Origin: Siphonodentalium dalli
Lineage: Eukaryota; Mollusca; Scaphopoda; Gadilida; Siphonodentaliidae
Reading direction: 5' to 3'
Length of the DNA stretch: 64,000 bases
NCBI GenBank assembly: GCA_032622095.1
Contig: CP136064.1
Location: forward strand, 172,678,310 to 172,742,309
Shown: one piece after another, positions 33,022 to 46,374 of the stretch
How the letters are laid out: the number at the start of each line of letters is the position of its first letter
Position numbering within the stretch: the stretch's first letter is position 1
Notes under the pieces: generated by a model
What the model saw: only the letters and a program-made list of their open reading frames with translations
Told to the model about the DNA's origin: nothing
Databases searched by the model: none
Program-made: the position numbers and the translations under genes

Positions 33022-36000
33022 ATGAGTGATGCTCCACCACTGGTAAAGAGTCAAAGTGTACATACAAGGGAATTTGACTGGAACAAATGTTACTTCTGTC
33101 AGGGTGATGCTGATATGCCGTCTAATCCTGTGTTGTATCCGACGGGTTTTTCAAGATGTTGGCGACAGAATTAAGATGTTTCTGGATAATGGTATATATA
33201 CAACTGAGCTTGAGGCTCTCGGCGACGATGGTAATATTGGTGACGTTCTGAATCGAAATAAAGCGAAGATCCATAAAAACTGTAAACGGAATGTAAGTTC
33301 GAATAGATTAAAGTCAAAGATAGCATCAAAACGCAAAGCATTGGAAACACCGGATTCGGCTTAAAACTTTCTCCGCTCTTCACTTGGTGGTCGCCATGAT
33401 TCTTCGACAGGAAGTCTTAGCTCTCCTGGTGATCAGTGCTTCATTTGTGATAAATTTGCACGATTGACTGACTCAGATGTTTGTACAGTGGAATCATTTT
33501 CGAAGTGCCGAATGGTTGAAGATTGTGCGACTCTGTTGCAAGATGAGAAACTTTTAGCAGTTTTGAGTGCAGGCGATTTAATTAGTCAAGAGGCAAAATA
33601 CCACACGGGGTGCATGCTTTCTCTCTATAACAGAGCAAGAAGTGAAACGAATCGTCGACTTTCTGAACATCTCCCCATCAGCGATTATGAACCAATCATA
33701 TTGACTGAAATCATGATGTGGATGGAGGAGTCTCATTCCGGCACTGGCGGTACAACATTCAAACTTTCTTATCTCCGTAAGATGTACGAAGAACGTTCTG
33801 AATTTTATGGTAAGCGGACGAATATAAATCCGAGCAGACCAAAAGCACGCATTCTCACACAGGTTCCAGGAATGCGGTCCTACAAGTCCGGAAGAGATAT
33901 TGTGTTTGCGTTCGATGACGAAATTGCTACAGCGTTAGATATGGTTGACTCAGACACCGAGTGCTATCGCCTTGCGAGGACGGTACGTAAAATTCGCCAG
34001 GAATTCTTCAACTTTAAACCAAGAATATAAGATAATATCGAGTCACTGGATAGTAAAACGGAAGAGGAATCACTTCCCTATTCTCTACTTACATTAGTCA
34101 ACATGTTGCAGGACGGAGTTGATATCCACTGCGAAACGATTATATCAAAATCTGTTTTATCTGTTGCACAATTGATTCTTTTCAATTCTTACAAAAAACG
34201 TAAGAAAAATGCAAAAAGTGCAGCAGCGCGACATTCGAGAAACCGAGAGCCACCGTTACCTATATACATAGGACTCTTAGCGAAGTCGAGAACTCATTGA
34301 TATATTTCATGGCATGGGCCTCAGTATATCGTATGATCGTGTTATGGAGATCACGACAACCATGGCAGATTCAGCAGTAGAGCAATTCCGCGATGAGGGT
34401 GTCGTATGTCCAACTGATATGAGGAGAAACCTATTCACAGTTGGTGCATTCGATAACATAGATTTAGATCCATCATCAGCAACGGCTAAGGAGTCCTTTC
34501 ATGGAACCGGCATATCTTTATTTCAATATCCAACACAATCAAATCCGGGGATCGAGCGTTCGTTGAGTATCCCCTCCAGAGAACCACGTAAGAAAAGTTC
34601 GAGAAAGGTTAGCTCTCTTCCTGACCACTATGCTCCCATTAAACAGTGTAAATCCACAAAACGTGATCCCGTGCCATTTCCTGGTGTTTCGGTGGACTCA
34701 TCGTTCTGCGATAGAAATGAGGAGAATGACGGTGAAAAGCTGTTTTAATTCATAAAACGAAATATTGAATCAGAAAAACTAATTCAACCAGAATTAACTT
34801 GGCTTCAAGAGAACGTGACCGGTAAAGGTGATTACACGGGTGAGACCCTCGTTCCTGAGCTCTTTCGCAAGAGAAACAATATGGGGATCCCGAGACATTG
34901 AATTTAACTCTTACCGCTCTATTACCTCTGTTCTCACAAAAATCTGCCACATTTGCAATGACAAAGCATTCCATGGATATTGTTAAAGTTGCAACTCACC
35001 ATCTAAATCCGACACAGACGCCCATTATTGCTGCATATTGTCCACTATATGCACTAGCAAAGACAATGCAGTGGTTATTTCCCAATGAGTTCGGGGAGAG
35101 TAAATTCGTTGTAATGCTAGGTCCCCTACACACCGAGAAAGAGTTATTGGCAGTAACGGGTAAACTCTTAAATTCAAGCGGCTCGTGTGAGCTATTGTCG
35201 GAAGCAGGACTTGTCGGGTCTGGTACCGCTGATTCTTTACTAAAAGTTGCGTCCATTAAGAAAGCTCGTCACTATCACGAAATAACTGCCGTTGTCATGT
35301 ATCACGAAATGGTTGCTGCTTACAACGAGTACACCGATAATACTAGCAAGAGTATTTGTGACATCAAGGATTGGATAAAACAGAAATCAAGTGAAAATCC
35401 CATGTTTAAATTCTGGCACATGATTCTGAACTTGATTATCCACGTACTTGCATTCATTCGGTATGTCCGCGTTGGAGATTTCGATCTATACGAGTATGTG
35501 CTCCATTGTTCATTTCGTTCATGCCATGGACATGCCTAATTATGCGCGAATGCTATTAGTTCACATCAAGGACATGCTCGATTTGGAAAGCAAACACACA
35601 TCCGTGTATTCCGAATTTGTCATGGGGAACTTCGTTGTACGGAAATCTCTGAGAAAGTTCTCTGCAATGGGTCTGGACCAGGCCCATGAACAGAACAACG
35701 CGTTGATTAAGGCTGGTAGTGGATCAGTGGGCTTGAACGATGATCCGGGAATTCTGCTGAGATGGTTGATTGCGGGACCAGAAGTGGCCAAGCTTCTTGA
35801 CTCGTTTAAGAGCAATACCAACGCGCCAATCCAGGGCTACTTATCCCACCATGAAAGCACCAAAGCAGTTAAAATATCGTACAGTGCGGAAGTTGCTGCA
35901 TTGACCTCGAAATTGAATGACTTGTCAAATCCGTTCCTTGTCTCAGAACTAATGAATATAAGTACAAAAGTTTTGGCTGACACTGTTATGAATGCCAATG

Positions 36001-37477
36001 TTTTTTCGAATATAGAGCACAGGACTAGAAAGTGTTAGCACATATACCAAAATCCTCAATCAGTGTGCATTCTGGGAACCCATGACTCGGAATAACTTTC
36101 TTTTATTCCAGCATAGATCACGCAACAAAAATAAAGCAAAAAACACGATCAAAATGTTGAGAAATGACATAGAACTTTTCTCAAAGCTACTCACCATTGC
36201 CAGAATTCGCGGTGTTGACATGTTGGATTTCTTTATGCATGAAAATCAAGCATGCCCACCTTCTCTATCAGATAACGGGGATGTGCTCGTGAACAAAAAG
36301 TCTGGCATTTTACCATTTCTGGAGAGCTGTTGTGAACGTGGTGTAGTTCCAGAGAGTGACTGCGTCATCATAGGTGGAGCTGCCATGGTTCATATGACCG
36401 TTCCGTATGCCACTACAGCCACATTTTCAGACTACGCTCACGACGTTTTTATCCCGAAATTGTGTTCATATCTCGGTGAGAAGTGTGTGCGTGTGGATGT
36501 TGTGTTTGATGTCTATGTTCCAAATAGCCTGAAAAATGCAACGCGAGCAAGTCGTGGTGAAGGTACGAGAATTCGTGTAACCGACAGCGCAAAAGTCCCA
36601 AGAGGCAATAAGTGGAAAAACTTCCTCAGTTGCTCAACAAATAAATCAGAACTTTTCAACTTTCTGGCAAAAACAATTGTAAATGTGACACCCGTATGTG
36701 GGGTTCTTGTTGCGACATTGAACGAGACAGTGGTGTCGAGCTCAGACACGTTCCATGTTGATACTATTTCTCCTTGCAATCAAGAGGAAGCATACACAAG
36801 GATGCTCCTACATGTAAAACATGCGACAAACGCTGGATTAAGGAATTTAATAATTTATACTGTAGCCTCTGACGTGGTCCGATCATCAGCTCTTCCATTT
36901 TTTCATGCCTTCACGGGATGCGACACCTGCTCGGGATTTGCAAACCACGGAAAGAAGAGTTGCATTAAATGTTGGAATGGGTTCACCGACGTAACAGAAC
37001 AGTTCATATCTCTCCGCATGCTTGAAAGAGTCAGTTATGAAGACATTTGTGGTATTGAAAAATATGTTATGTTTCTGTTTGATCGTACCAGCGAAGGGAA
37101 CAACATTGACGCAACGCGACGAGACATGTTTACAAAAAAAAGGGAAAGCATTTGACCGGCTGCCCCCGTCACGAGGTGCTCTCCTCCAGCATAGCAGGCG
37201 GAGTGTCTACCAAGCACGGATATGGGAAAATTCGTTAGACAAATCATACCAACCCCCTGATCCTTCTGATTGGGGTTGGGAATCACCCGAGAGAAATATG
37301 TGGAACCCAACATGGACAAATCTTGACCAAATAGCTAAGTCGTGTCAAGAACTCTCTTACTGTAAATGCTTGAAAGTGGGTGCTAAATGCATGCATTGCT
37401 CGTGTGGAAAACATGGTCTACAGTGTACTGACATTTGCTTGTGCGGTGAAAGTTGTGAACGGAAGGGAGCCCATTAG
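33022..37477 (+). pseudogene. large PIN/FEN-like nuclease family gene, decayed (plus-strand copy)
   Basis: This belongs to a large uncharacterised invertebrate family that I recognise by its motif string. In order: Cys-pair start (CYFCQG, 33091); a second Cys/His module (CFICDKF at 33439, YHTGCM at 33600); the central region (FDNIDLDPSSATAKESFHGT at 34450; CPLYALAKTMQW at 35041; GSGTADSLLKV at 35217; PNYARMLLVHIKDM at 35540; GLDQAHEQNN at 35670); a PIN/FEN-like part (NQACPPSLSDNGDVL at 36246; CNQEEAYTRMLLH at 36778; LPFFHAFTGCDTCSGFANHG at 36893); and a CXC-like Cys-rich tail (CKCLKVGAKCMHCSCGKHG, 37359). The usual EEAD acidic residue is Y, and the DTDVV block reads ASDVV with a deletion, so the nuclease site is lost. 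Stops lie at 33362 and 34028 and there are at least five frameshifts (for example a T5 run at 33145 and an A8 run at 37133). Confidence 0.65.
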
Positions 37478-38332
37478 GCATGCATGAGCTCATCAACAGA
37501 AACTGTACAATGAAGATTATTTTCATCAATCGGTTAATTCAATTTGGTTAGAAGAGCTCTTTGATAACATTATAGTATGTGTTTATTTTGATATAAAACC
37601 TGAATTTTCCGTATTGAAATAGCCTGTATTTGAACTTCAACAAAGTGGGCGACTTGGTCATATGTTGTGACCATTTTGGCAGCCATCCCAATGTAAATCT
37701 ACACACTATTAGACACGTTACATATATATCTAATTGATGTAAGATGGTCATATTAACCAGCATAATCTAGCGCAAGTGTGTTGATAACGACATATGGGTG
37801 GAAAACTTATTTCGAGAGTATTTTGGGTATAATAAGTAATCCCAATTTGAAATGGTTTTCGTTAATACAACAGTTTAATGTCTAACAATACTTAATATGA
37901 CTAGATTCTGGGAATAGTACCCACGAATTAGTTCTAAATATATATTGATTTGAAGTCCATCTCTTCGCATACACATGTTCCATTCATCAACGTATATTGG
38001 TCACGTGACTTGGTATAGTTGGTCCCCATAGCAACCAACCCGTGCTTCTAGTTGCCTAAACGTTGTCGGGTAAGACTTCTGTCACTAGCATGGTATTTTG
38101 AGTAAGAAATAACTCCGATCTACCCACAATATCCGGTCTAAGCTTGTATACATTTTTCTGAGAAAAGTAGACTGAAATGGGGTTCGTTGCTATGGACCCT
38201 AAAAATTGTCCGATCTAGTTGCCTAGCAGAAATATTTTCATAGGACCCAACCAGGAACGTCTGGGCCAAATTTCACAATTTATTCATTAACGGTAACAAT
38301 TTTTCACATATCTGCTCCACTACTAATATATG
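37478..38332. other. spacer between the convergent gene relics
   Basis: No gene. It contains an X-box-like GTCCCCATAGCAAC (38022-38035) and an E-box CACGTG (38002). Nothing else is recognisable. Confidence 0.35.
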
Positions 38333-38833
38333 CCGGTCGCCAAACCCCCGAAATTCACGGATGCATGTTTTGGCGTATAAAGTTTTTTTATCTGCGGATT
38401 TTGTTAATTCAGGCATCCGACATCAATATTTTATCGGCTGGCCATCTGTCAGCCTTGAGCAATTTTTTTGATAGCGACCTAAAAAGTATACCCCCCCCCC
38501 CCATTTTTTCCCCAGACGTGAAACCAGTTACTTGGAATTTGTTGCAAATTCACATGACTAATCTGGTAAAATGTATATATTTTCATGAAGCTAAGACATA
38601 ATGACACTATTTCGTGCCAAAATTGAAACTCACCATCCAAGATGGCTACCAAAATGGCCACCGGAAGTTAAAATATGACATTTTTTCACAAATATCTTCT
38701 AGATCAGTTCATGCTGTTTGGAACTGGTTGAGTAATATGACTTTATTTTGTATTTTGTATATTAACTGATCATTGGATCAATTAAATGTGCAATTATTGG
38801 GGTCCTACCCGCTTGTGATCCCTCAAAAATTCG
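38333..38833 (+). repeat. ~500-bp inverted repeat, left arm
   Basis: From ccggtcgccaaac, through catgttttggcgtataaagt, gccagccttgagc-type sequence (ggccatctgtcagccttgag), a poly-C run, aagatggctaccaaaatggc and ggtcctacccgcttgtgatc, this arm is the inverse of 44362-44852. The pair brackets the minus-strand PIN/FEN-like gene. The outer boundary is sharp near 38333 and 44852; no matching TSD is seen. Confidence 0.8.
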
Positions 38834-39369
38834 ATTTTACAGAACGCGGTATAAAATTTCACAAAAAATCACAACTCGGATTCTAGTCATATTTCAACAA
38901 GAAATGAACAGAAGGTTGCAATTAAGTAAGGCATACCATTACCTATTAATATTCCAACTCACTGGAACCCAAATTCTTACTTTGGCTCAAAATGGCCGCC
39001 AAAATATGGAAAATAGTAAACATTGCCCCAGGGTGTCTTGCAATCGCTCACAAGTTGCGGTTGATGTAAAAAAAAAATGGCTATTATGATTTCTATACAT
39101 TGAATACTAACAATCTTTAATTTCAAGTACCAACGAAAAAAAAAGGAATCCAAAATGGCAGTCAAAATGTCGACAAAATGGGCGGAAAAAGTCGTTTGAG
39201 ATCATACTTAACACATCACTCAAACAGGAGCTAATTTTTGACCGAAATATGTAGCATTAGATTGATGTCTTTCGTTTTCCGAAGACAAGTAGTACTGCAG
39301 TATTGCTACAAATTGCAGGCAGAGTTGTAGAAGAAATGTACATGAACAAGTAGTCCAATTGCTGAAACC
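38834..39369. other. non-coding stretch with AAATGGCCGCCAAAAT-type repeats
   Basis: aaaatggccgccaaaatatg (near 38990) and ccaaaatggcagtcaaaatg (near 39150) resemble the motif in both ~500-bp arms. No gene. Confidence 0.4.
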
Positions 39370-42300
39370 CTATACTGAACTACGTGTTGTGTCTGTATCT
39401 GCTTCGTTCAACTGAGCTGCTCTGCCATCTGTCCCCGAATGCGTCTGTTCATTACAACACTCAATTGTTGCATTACAAGCACAAAATATTGTGCATGCCA
39501 ATCGAGAAGATCTACACCCGCACCTGTTAGTTTTGCAAGGCTGTGTACTCGAACAGGAATACCGAACCATGCGCAAAACCGTGTCGGGGGCAACCACTAC
39601 ACCAGTTGGAAGAGTCACGGGTGATAAACATTTTGAAATTTCATCCTTGATAAAAACCAACATGTGTAGCATCCAATTGTGGGGGGGGGGCGAGGTCTAA
39701 AGCGTGTTTCCAAATGCACACTTGGAAATGTGCGCGTTTGATGTTCTCTGTGAATGCTTCGGTGGTTGGAGGTAGGCTACACAGACTAGGAACTTTGGTA
39801 GCGCCCTTCTTCCCTATCTTCGATGTCCGAACACTAATTCGCGCTTCAGGCATGGTGTTTGTATCTTTGCAACCGTAGCATGAACACATGAATTGAGTAG
39901 CTTGGTTGAGTACCTCAGACCACGGGGCATTAACGTCACCAACGGAGGCTAGTGAGTTTTCACAGCATTTTAATACTTTTAACGTGCGACCTTTGCCAAT
40001 TCCAAAACAGCATCCAACTGTGTCGCATCCAGAGATGCCATGAGCCACAAGCAAGTCTGGGATAATACCTCTATGCTTATCAACAGTTGCTGCGATATCA
40101 ACAACCGATTTTCCTTTTATGGGAGATTCCATGAAGATATTGCATGACACATTTTGGTCCAGATAGTAATGCAGAAGCAACGCGTATACATCAGTGTCAT
40201 CTGCAAGAACTATGACATTGGCATGGTCAGATGCAGCCTGAAGAGCTTGTTGTACAATAATGTTATCAGCTTCTTCATGCTCATTTGCCATGTCATGCCT
40301 GTCAATAACGATTGTTTATTTCAATTGGAACAGCATTTTGGCCAGTTACAAACAATGCATGTTGCCAGGTATTGTCAACAGCGAACTGTTTGTCACATCT
40401 AAATTCATTCACAATAATGTCAATCAACTGTTTTTTATTTTCAGTTACAGTCAGAACCAATTTCTGAGATGGTAGTGGGGACGTTGCAGTCAATGCAAAT
40501 TTCCTGCAACAAGCCTCGCCACTTCTCTTAGCTCTAGTGGTACACTTAGTACTGAATTCTTTGTACCTGTCAAATACAAGGAATGTGTCTCCAGGCATGA
40601 GTCTCTGCTTCACTTGTTGCTGAAATTTCTTAACATAATCTTTTACTGTTGGGGGACAGAATTTGCTGGGAGCAGGCCAATGTGGTATCCACAGTAGCGC
40701 ACAACCATCTATTATTATGCAAGATGACGCATTTCTCTTTGACGTCTTCACAGATTAAATCATAACTGCAGTTTGTGATTTCAGATCGGACTTAGATTTT
40801 GATATTCGCATATCACCGTTCTCATTGAAAAGAGCTGTCGGAATTGGGGACAATTTATATGATAGTATATCATTTTTACTAACGTCTCTAGAGCTAGCTT
40901 GAAGTCCCATTACCCGTGAGTAAATAAGATTGCTGTCAAAGGTTTTGTTGTCACCCAACTTGACTGACTTTTTCATAACTGCCATTGTTTCAACGGGCAT
41001 TGATATCTTATCATAAAACCCACTCGGGAGTTTGTTTGCAAAATCATTCAATGTTTACCGGCCAAGTGATAAGGTCATATCCAAATTTACATTTTTGGTA
41101 GCATTCTGACCACTGACTACGTTTACTATTGCATCAGGGTGTTGTGTGGGGTCCAGTGGGTGTATGACCGTTGCGAGTTTGTTCCTGATACCCTCACGGT
41201 CTGCGTGATCAGCAGCAATTCGCGCCTTCATCTCCTCTTTATGTTGAAGCAATGCCTGCGCCGTGACATCGGACTCTCTCAACTGAGCAACACCATTGAT
41301 AAGATGGCCGCAGCTATGGAGGCTTAAAGCCCACACTTTCAAGGTTTCTGGTTTCAATGTAATGCCTATAATACCTGACTTACCATGGCCGTAACGCATG
41401 AATGTGGTTTCAATAAACATATCGCTCCATATGCCGTTCCAAACCCCACCAATGTGCCTCATTACATGAGACCCTTTCAAAAAGTGCTGTAGAACTGTAG
41501 AACTGATGGTACTCTTTGCATCTCTCTCAAGTAGTATAAGCCGTACCTAGCATAGTTCACGTGACCCGATGCAAAGAAATATGGCAACATCTGTTCACCG
41601 CTACCAAGTGTAATGGCCAGTCGCATTCACGCTCAGTTCTAATGTACATCATCATGATAAAAAGGGCCTTATAAAGCAGTCCACCCATGCCTTGCTGCGT
41701 TCAGACAAGTCCTCTAATATCTCATTCAAATCTTCAGGACAGATAACGTTATCCCGAGCTAAGATGTCTCTCAGCAACTCTTCGGTCAACAACCGGAATG
41801 CACGTACGTTCATGGGAAACGTCTTGCCAGTCATCATCTTAGACACACCACCGAATACTGACTCAAGAATTTCTGATAACCCTGTATTGTCCATCAATGT
41901 GCCGACAGCACCGACGAAGCTCATAAGCATATGCAGGCCTCCTAACCGGGGTATGATGGTTTTCAATTTATCCGGATCAGACCAAAGAACATTCAATGCC
42001 ACTTTATACAGCTGTTGATCAGCTGTGAATAGCGTGAACTTCTGCCCAGTCAACTTAGTTAGACGTAGTGCTTCTAACATGGCGGTGAAAATTGTTTCCG
42101 GATCAGCCGGGTGCATATCAATCAATGGTAGATATACTGCCTTCGTCGCCGGTTGTGGTGACTGGCCACTCTGGCGAGATAATCTGGTCTTGTAACCGTT
42201 AAACTCCGGACAGTCAGCATGTTTTATGACGTCTTTCAGAAACCCAAAATCGCTTTCCAATGCCCTTCGCTCTGCAATAGCCATGCGTGCCAAGACCTTG

Positions 42301-43834
42301 AGCTGAGATACGTCATTTCGAATACATTGAGCGGGAATGTCGGGCTTTTTAGATCCGTCAAACGTGGACGCTTCAACATTGTAATCAATGGGTTTAGACA
42401 TATCATGTTTACTAACTCTCGGTATCATTGGGGAGATAGGTTCCGCTTTCGTGTTAGGCTGTGTCATCAAGACCGCCAATGAGTGTGTACTGATCTTGCC
42501 ATTCTGGGAAGATATATCAGCATCAAAGTTATCGACTACGAACTGTATCAACCCATCTTCCGAACTGGTGACTGTGGTTAGATTGTTACTCTTAGAGGCC
42601 AATACCGCTGCCGATTTTTTAAACCGCAACAGCTCATCGTATGTGCAAGTGACGCCGAAGTCATACATTGATTTGACCAACTCCTTGGAATCGCGAAGCA
42701 TTACTGCTAAACTTATTTGCAACGGTGTAGGCACCCTTTGGTTGCAGAAGTAATCATCAGCGCCGGGAGAGTATTGTCAAGTTTTGGCGACAGGTGGCCA
42801 AGAAAGTCTAAGACAGTTTGACTTGTATACTCGAAAAGTTTATTTTTATCTAACCTGGACTCATAATTGTTTTCATCGATTTCAATGTCTTCGACCTCCT
42901 TAGAAACTGCTGTTCGCAGAGTTTTCATGGCTGCGGGGAGATCATCATCAATATCACTGACAATCCTCACGAGAGAACCTACTCGAGATCGCATTGCAAC
43001 TATTGTCGCGATTGATGGTGAACTAAGAAGCAGAAATTCTTCGACAAATAGCTCTGGTAATTTGGAGACAAGTAGTCTCCGTGACAAAAATCTTCCGCCA
43101 TTTTCAACATACTTCTCATATAACTCAACAGAGCTCCAACTAAGAGAACTATCGCTTCTCATGAAATCTACCACAGCTTGAAGAGGCGGTTCGATATCAG
43201 GTAGTGCCATGGATATTGTGGCAGATTTTGTGACTGCTTGTAACGCTCGTTCTCCCACGAATGACTGACGGCAATCAGAGTGATATCGAGCGTCTGCTGC
43301 GTGTAAGTCGCTTACGGCTCGACTTATTCGGACCCGGACTTCGTCGGACCATTTGTCAGCAAGTTCGTCGCACTTGCTGAGAATATCCTCTTTTGGAGTC
43401 ATACCACCATGTGTAAGTTGGGTTTGTCGGAAGATATATGCAGGCCTCCACCTAGAAGGATTTTTCTTATCTTTTTCCACTTTACATTCTAGCCCACAAA
43501 ACACACAATCTTTCATGATGCTACCGACGTCTGAACGCCTGGTCATTTTCTTAGGTGCTGCGTCGTCAGGTTGTTCCACATTGGAACCGCGCTTTTGTTT
43601 GGCTTTTGCCACTGTTTTCGGGTGTATGTACTTATCTATACACTCCCTATGAGCATCACGTGAAGTATTGTTGTCGGCCTCAAATTTTGGGCGCAAATCA
43701 AGGTGAAGTCCGTCACCATACATCTCGCTGCTGGTAATGACCTTTTGAATTATTGTGGCCAAAACCTTAACAAAGCGATTCCCGCTCGAATCAGAGCACT
43801 CATAAATGTCTGCAAAGTAGCACCTCTGCGACAT
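39370..43834 (-). pseudogene. large PIN/FEN-like nuclease family gene, decayed (minus-strand copy)
   Basis: Same overall architecture as the 33-kb gene but very diverged. From 43834 downward: HRECIDKYIHPK and DCVFCGLECK with YHSDCRQSF (N-terminal Cys/His modules); VDNFDADISSQNGK (42530), the counterpart of FDNIDLDPSSATAK; a QQLYKVALNVLW and GGLHMLMSFVGAVG region; GHVNYARYGLYYLREM (about 41540), the counterpart of PNYARMLLVHIKDM; a PIN/FEN-like part with CIIIDGCALLWIPHW (40710), FLVFDRYKEF, HEEADNIIVQQA, VIVLADDTDVYALLLHYY and AHGISGCDTVGCCFGIGKGR; and a Cys-rich tail (CKTNRCGCRSSRLACTIFCA, 39525). The acidic residues (IDG, DRY, EEAD, DDTD, GCD) are retained, unlike the plus-strand copy. A frameshift near 42720, at least two in 41480-41660, stops at 41055, 40755 and 40302, and a frame change near 39650 break it. 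Confidence 0.65.
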
Positions 43835-44361
43835 ATCCAGAAAAGTTCCAGAAAAGCCTCAAGGAACAAAACTGAGGAACTTCACATAGCGAATATCTTA
43901 AAACACGAAACAAGTTACTAAATCAACAATAAGGCAAGAATGAGTCAAATCAAACTAAACGTGAATACACAAGTGGTTTTCAAATATACTCTGTTACTCG
44001 GCGCCAGAATACTGAATAAAAACTTTGAATATCGATTACAAGTAAAAGCACGTGCTCGTCTGATGAGTGATCAAATGCCACTGAACTGACTGTAATGACA
44101 GTTCGGAGCATGCAGTTAATAAAGAGCGTTCTTTTTAATCTTACTAAACTAGCTATACACATTAACGCTCTTTATTGTCAGATTTCAGGACGGTTTGATG
44201 TCGAGTTCTAGAATCTAGAGTATAATAGTGAATGCTATAGGTGTATTAATGATAATATACCTTAATATTTCCATGTTAGTCATGTGAATTTGCAACAAAT
44301 TCTAAGTAACTGAATTTACGTCTGGGAACAAATTGGGGGGGGGGGTATACTTTTATATATT
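43835..44361. other. region upstream of the minus-strand gene relic
   Basis: Holds a motif pair (AAAGAGCGTTCTTTTT at 44121 and ACGCTCTTTATT at 44164) and, at 44274-44358, an extra partial copy of the inner part of the ~500-bp repeat (duplicated again at 44620-44705). No gene. Confidence 0.4.
44126..44175 (+). other. paired ACGCTCTTTAT motif, copy 3
   Basis: GCGTTCTTTTT at 44126 and ACGCTCTTTATT at 44164, 38 bp apart. AATAAAGAGCGTT, the inverse of the motif, overlaps the first, giving a local palindrome. It lies about 290 bp upstream of the minus-strand gene start. Confidence 0.45.
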
Positions 44362-44852
44362 TTGAGGGATCACACGCGGATAGGACCCCAATAATTGCAC
44401 ATTTAATTGCTCCAATGATCAGTTAATATACAAAATACAAAATAACGTCATATTACTCAACCAGTTCCAAACAGCATGAACTGATCTAGAAGATATTTGT
44501 GAAAAAATGTCATATTTTAACTTCCGGTGGCCATGTTGGTAGCCATCTTGGATGGTGAGTTTCAATTTTGGCCCAAAATAGTGTCATTATGTCTTAGCTT
44601 CATGAAAATATATACATTTTACCAGATTAGTCATGTGAATTTGCAACAAATTCCAAGTAACTGGTTTCACGTCTGGGAAAAAATTGGGGGGGGGGGGTAT
44701 ACTTTTCAGGGCGCTATAAAAAAAAAATGCTCAAGGCTGACAGATGGCCAGCCGATAAAATCTTGATGTCGGATACCTGAATTTACAAAATCCGCAGAGA
44801 GAAAAACTTTATACGCCAAAACACGCATCCGTGACCTGGCGGCCGGACTGGG
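44362..44852 (-). repeat. ~500-bp inverted repeat, right arm
   Basis: Inverse of 38333-38833, with about 5-8 per cent mismatch by eye. Poly-G runs correspond to the poly-C run in the left arm. An extra inner fragment (44274-44358) is a tandem partial duplication not present on the left. Confidence 0.8.
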
Positions 44853-45689
44853 TATACGACTATTTAGAGAGGGTGGTCTCACGGGGGAGGGAATACGAAA
44901 ATGACCTTTTTTTGCCGATTTTTGATGACAATGCAAACTCCTGTATTATAGCCTAACGGCATCTATCTGGGTTAGCACTTCAGAAACTTTGGACAAATCT
45001 TAGAATCTGAAACCAAATATTTTCATAAACATAATACTGACAGTACTGCCTGACATGGATAACAGACTCGTGCATTCAATTCTACCAACTTGTTTGATGT
45101 TCTACTGCATTTTTATTTATGATGTTCCCCGCCATGCACAGAATGAGGCCACAAATGGGCACTCAAATTCATATCAAAGGATGTGTCCTCGTGAAAATAT
45201 ATATTAGCAGCAATTAAATTGCATTATATTGTATTTAAAGTGTGTGTTTGTGTGACTTGGCGAGTTGGTAAGACAACTGAGGGCATTTAAAAATTTTCAA
45301 TCTCAGTACATTTCTGGATGTCCAATGTTTATAACTGTAGTTTCGCAGTCAGTACCAGTAGGAAAAGAATGGTAGGCCTTTAAAGTATCCCACAAGTTGA
45401 CAACAACGAAACACATAAAACATAAACACAATGCACATAAAAACTAAAAAAACAAAACAATTTGTTGAATATGTCTCAAACTGTAACAAAGCAATGAACA
45501 CTGTCAATAATGAAAATATATGAGATACAATGAAGTTTTATGTTACTCGTGTACATATATTTGTCACAAATCTTCCAAAAAGGGATGGGTCTACGAAAAT
45601 ACAAAACACAATTTTGGGGGGGAAAATGACGTGGTGGGTGCCAGAATAGGTCAAAATGAAAACGACCTCGCCCTGAAGTGTTAGGGGGA
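44853..45689. other. non-coding stretch
   Basis: No coding frame, repeat or site that I can support. Confidence 0.4.
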
Positions 45690-45770
45690 AACGTTATTCG
45701 CCACCCCAACCAATTCACATCGAATAAATTTGTTCGCAACTCTACTTCCACTTCTGGACGGTGAATGTTT
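45690..45770 (-). repeat. solitary piece of the poly-G satellite
   Basis: acgttattcgccaccccaac and caactctacttccacttctg match the satellite unit in inverse orientation, about 600 bp from the main inverted array. Confidence 0.7.
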
Positions 45771-46374
45771 ATGACTTAGGTAGCAATACACGATTTCCAG
45801 CAATTTTGGCCAAACTTGTAGGTGAGCAATTTCTTTTGGCATAGGTCCCATCAAGCATGTTTTAGGTGTAATCATATGTCTGTACTTTAGCTTCTTTGTA
45901 AACTTTGTCATTGAGTTATACTCATTGGTTTACACACACAAAATTTTACCCATTTTTTTTACACAAATTAGCCATTTTAAACCCCAAAACAGACCATGAC
46001 AGAGCGAATGTCAGTAAATAAGCTTCTTCCACCTGACAGAGATATGTTTAGAGCTGAGAAATATTTGAAATAGAAAAAAGTTATCTTATCATTTTGAAAA
46101 AAATGTCTTGCAAGCGCAGATGACAGAATTCAGGGGAGAGAAATCAGGCTATTTTCCTGTAACCAATAACAGAGAATTGGCATGAATACGAAAATTCTGT
46201 TACGTATCCAAAATCCAATTTTTTGAGAACTTTCCCAGTTTTGTAAAATAATTAAACCTTCAAACCAGTAATGACACGTTTAACATAGGCTACACTGGCT
46301 GTTATGCCCCCATATACTTATTTTTTCAGCCCCCCCCCCCCTTTACCCGATAAATCGTGTACTGCTACCTTAAG

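Noticed and set aside
42219..43652. Plus-strand frames of 87-121 codons
   Set aside because: They are shadows of the minus-strand PIN/FEN-like relic, whose motifs are clear.
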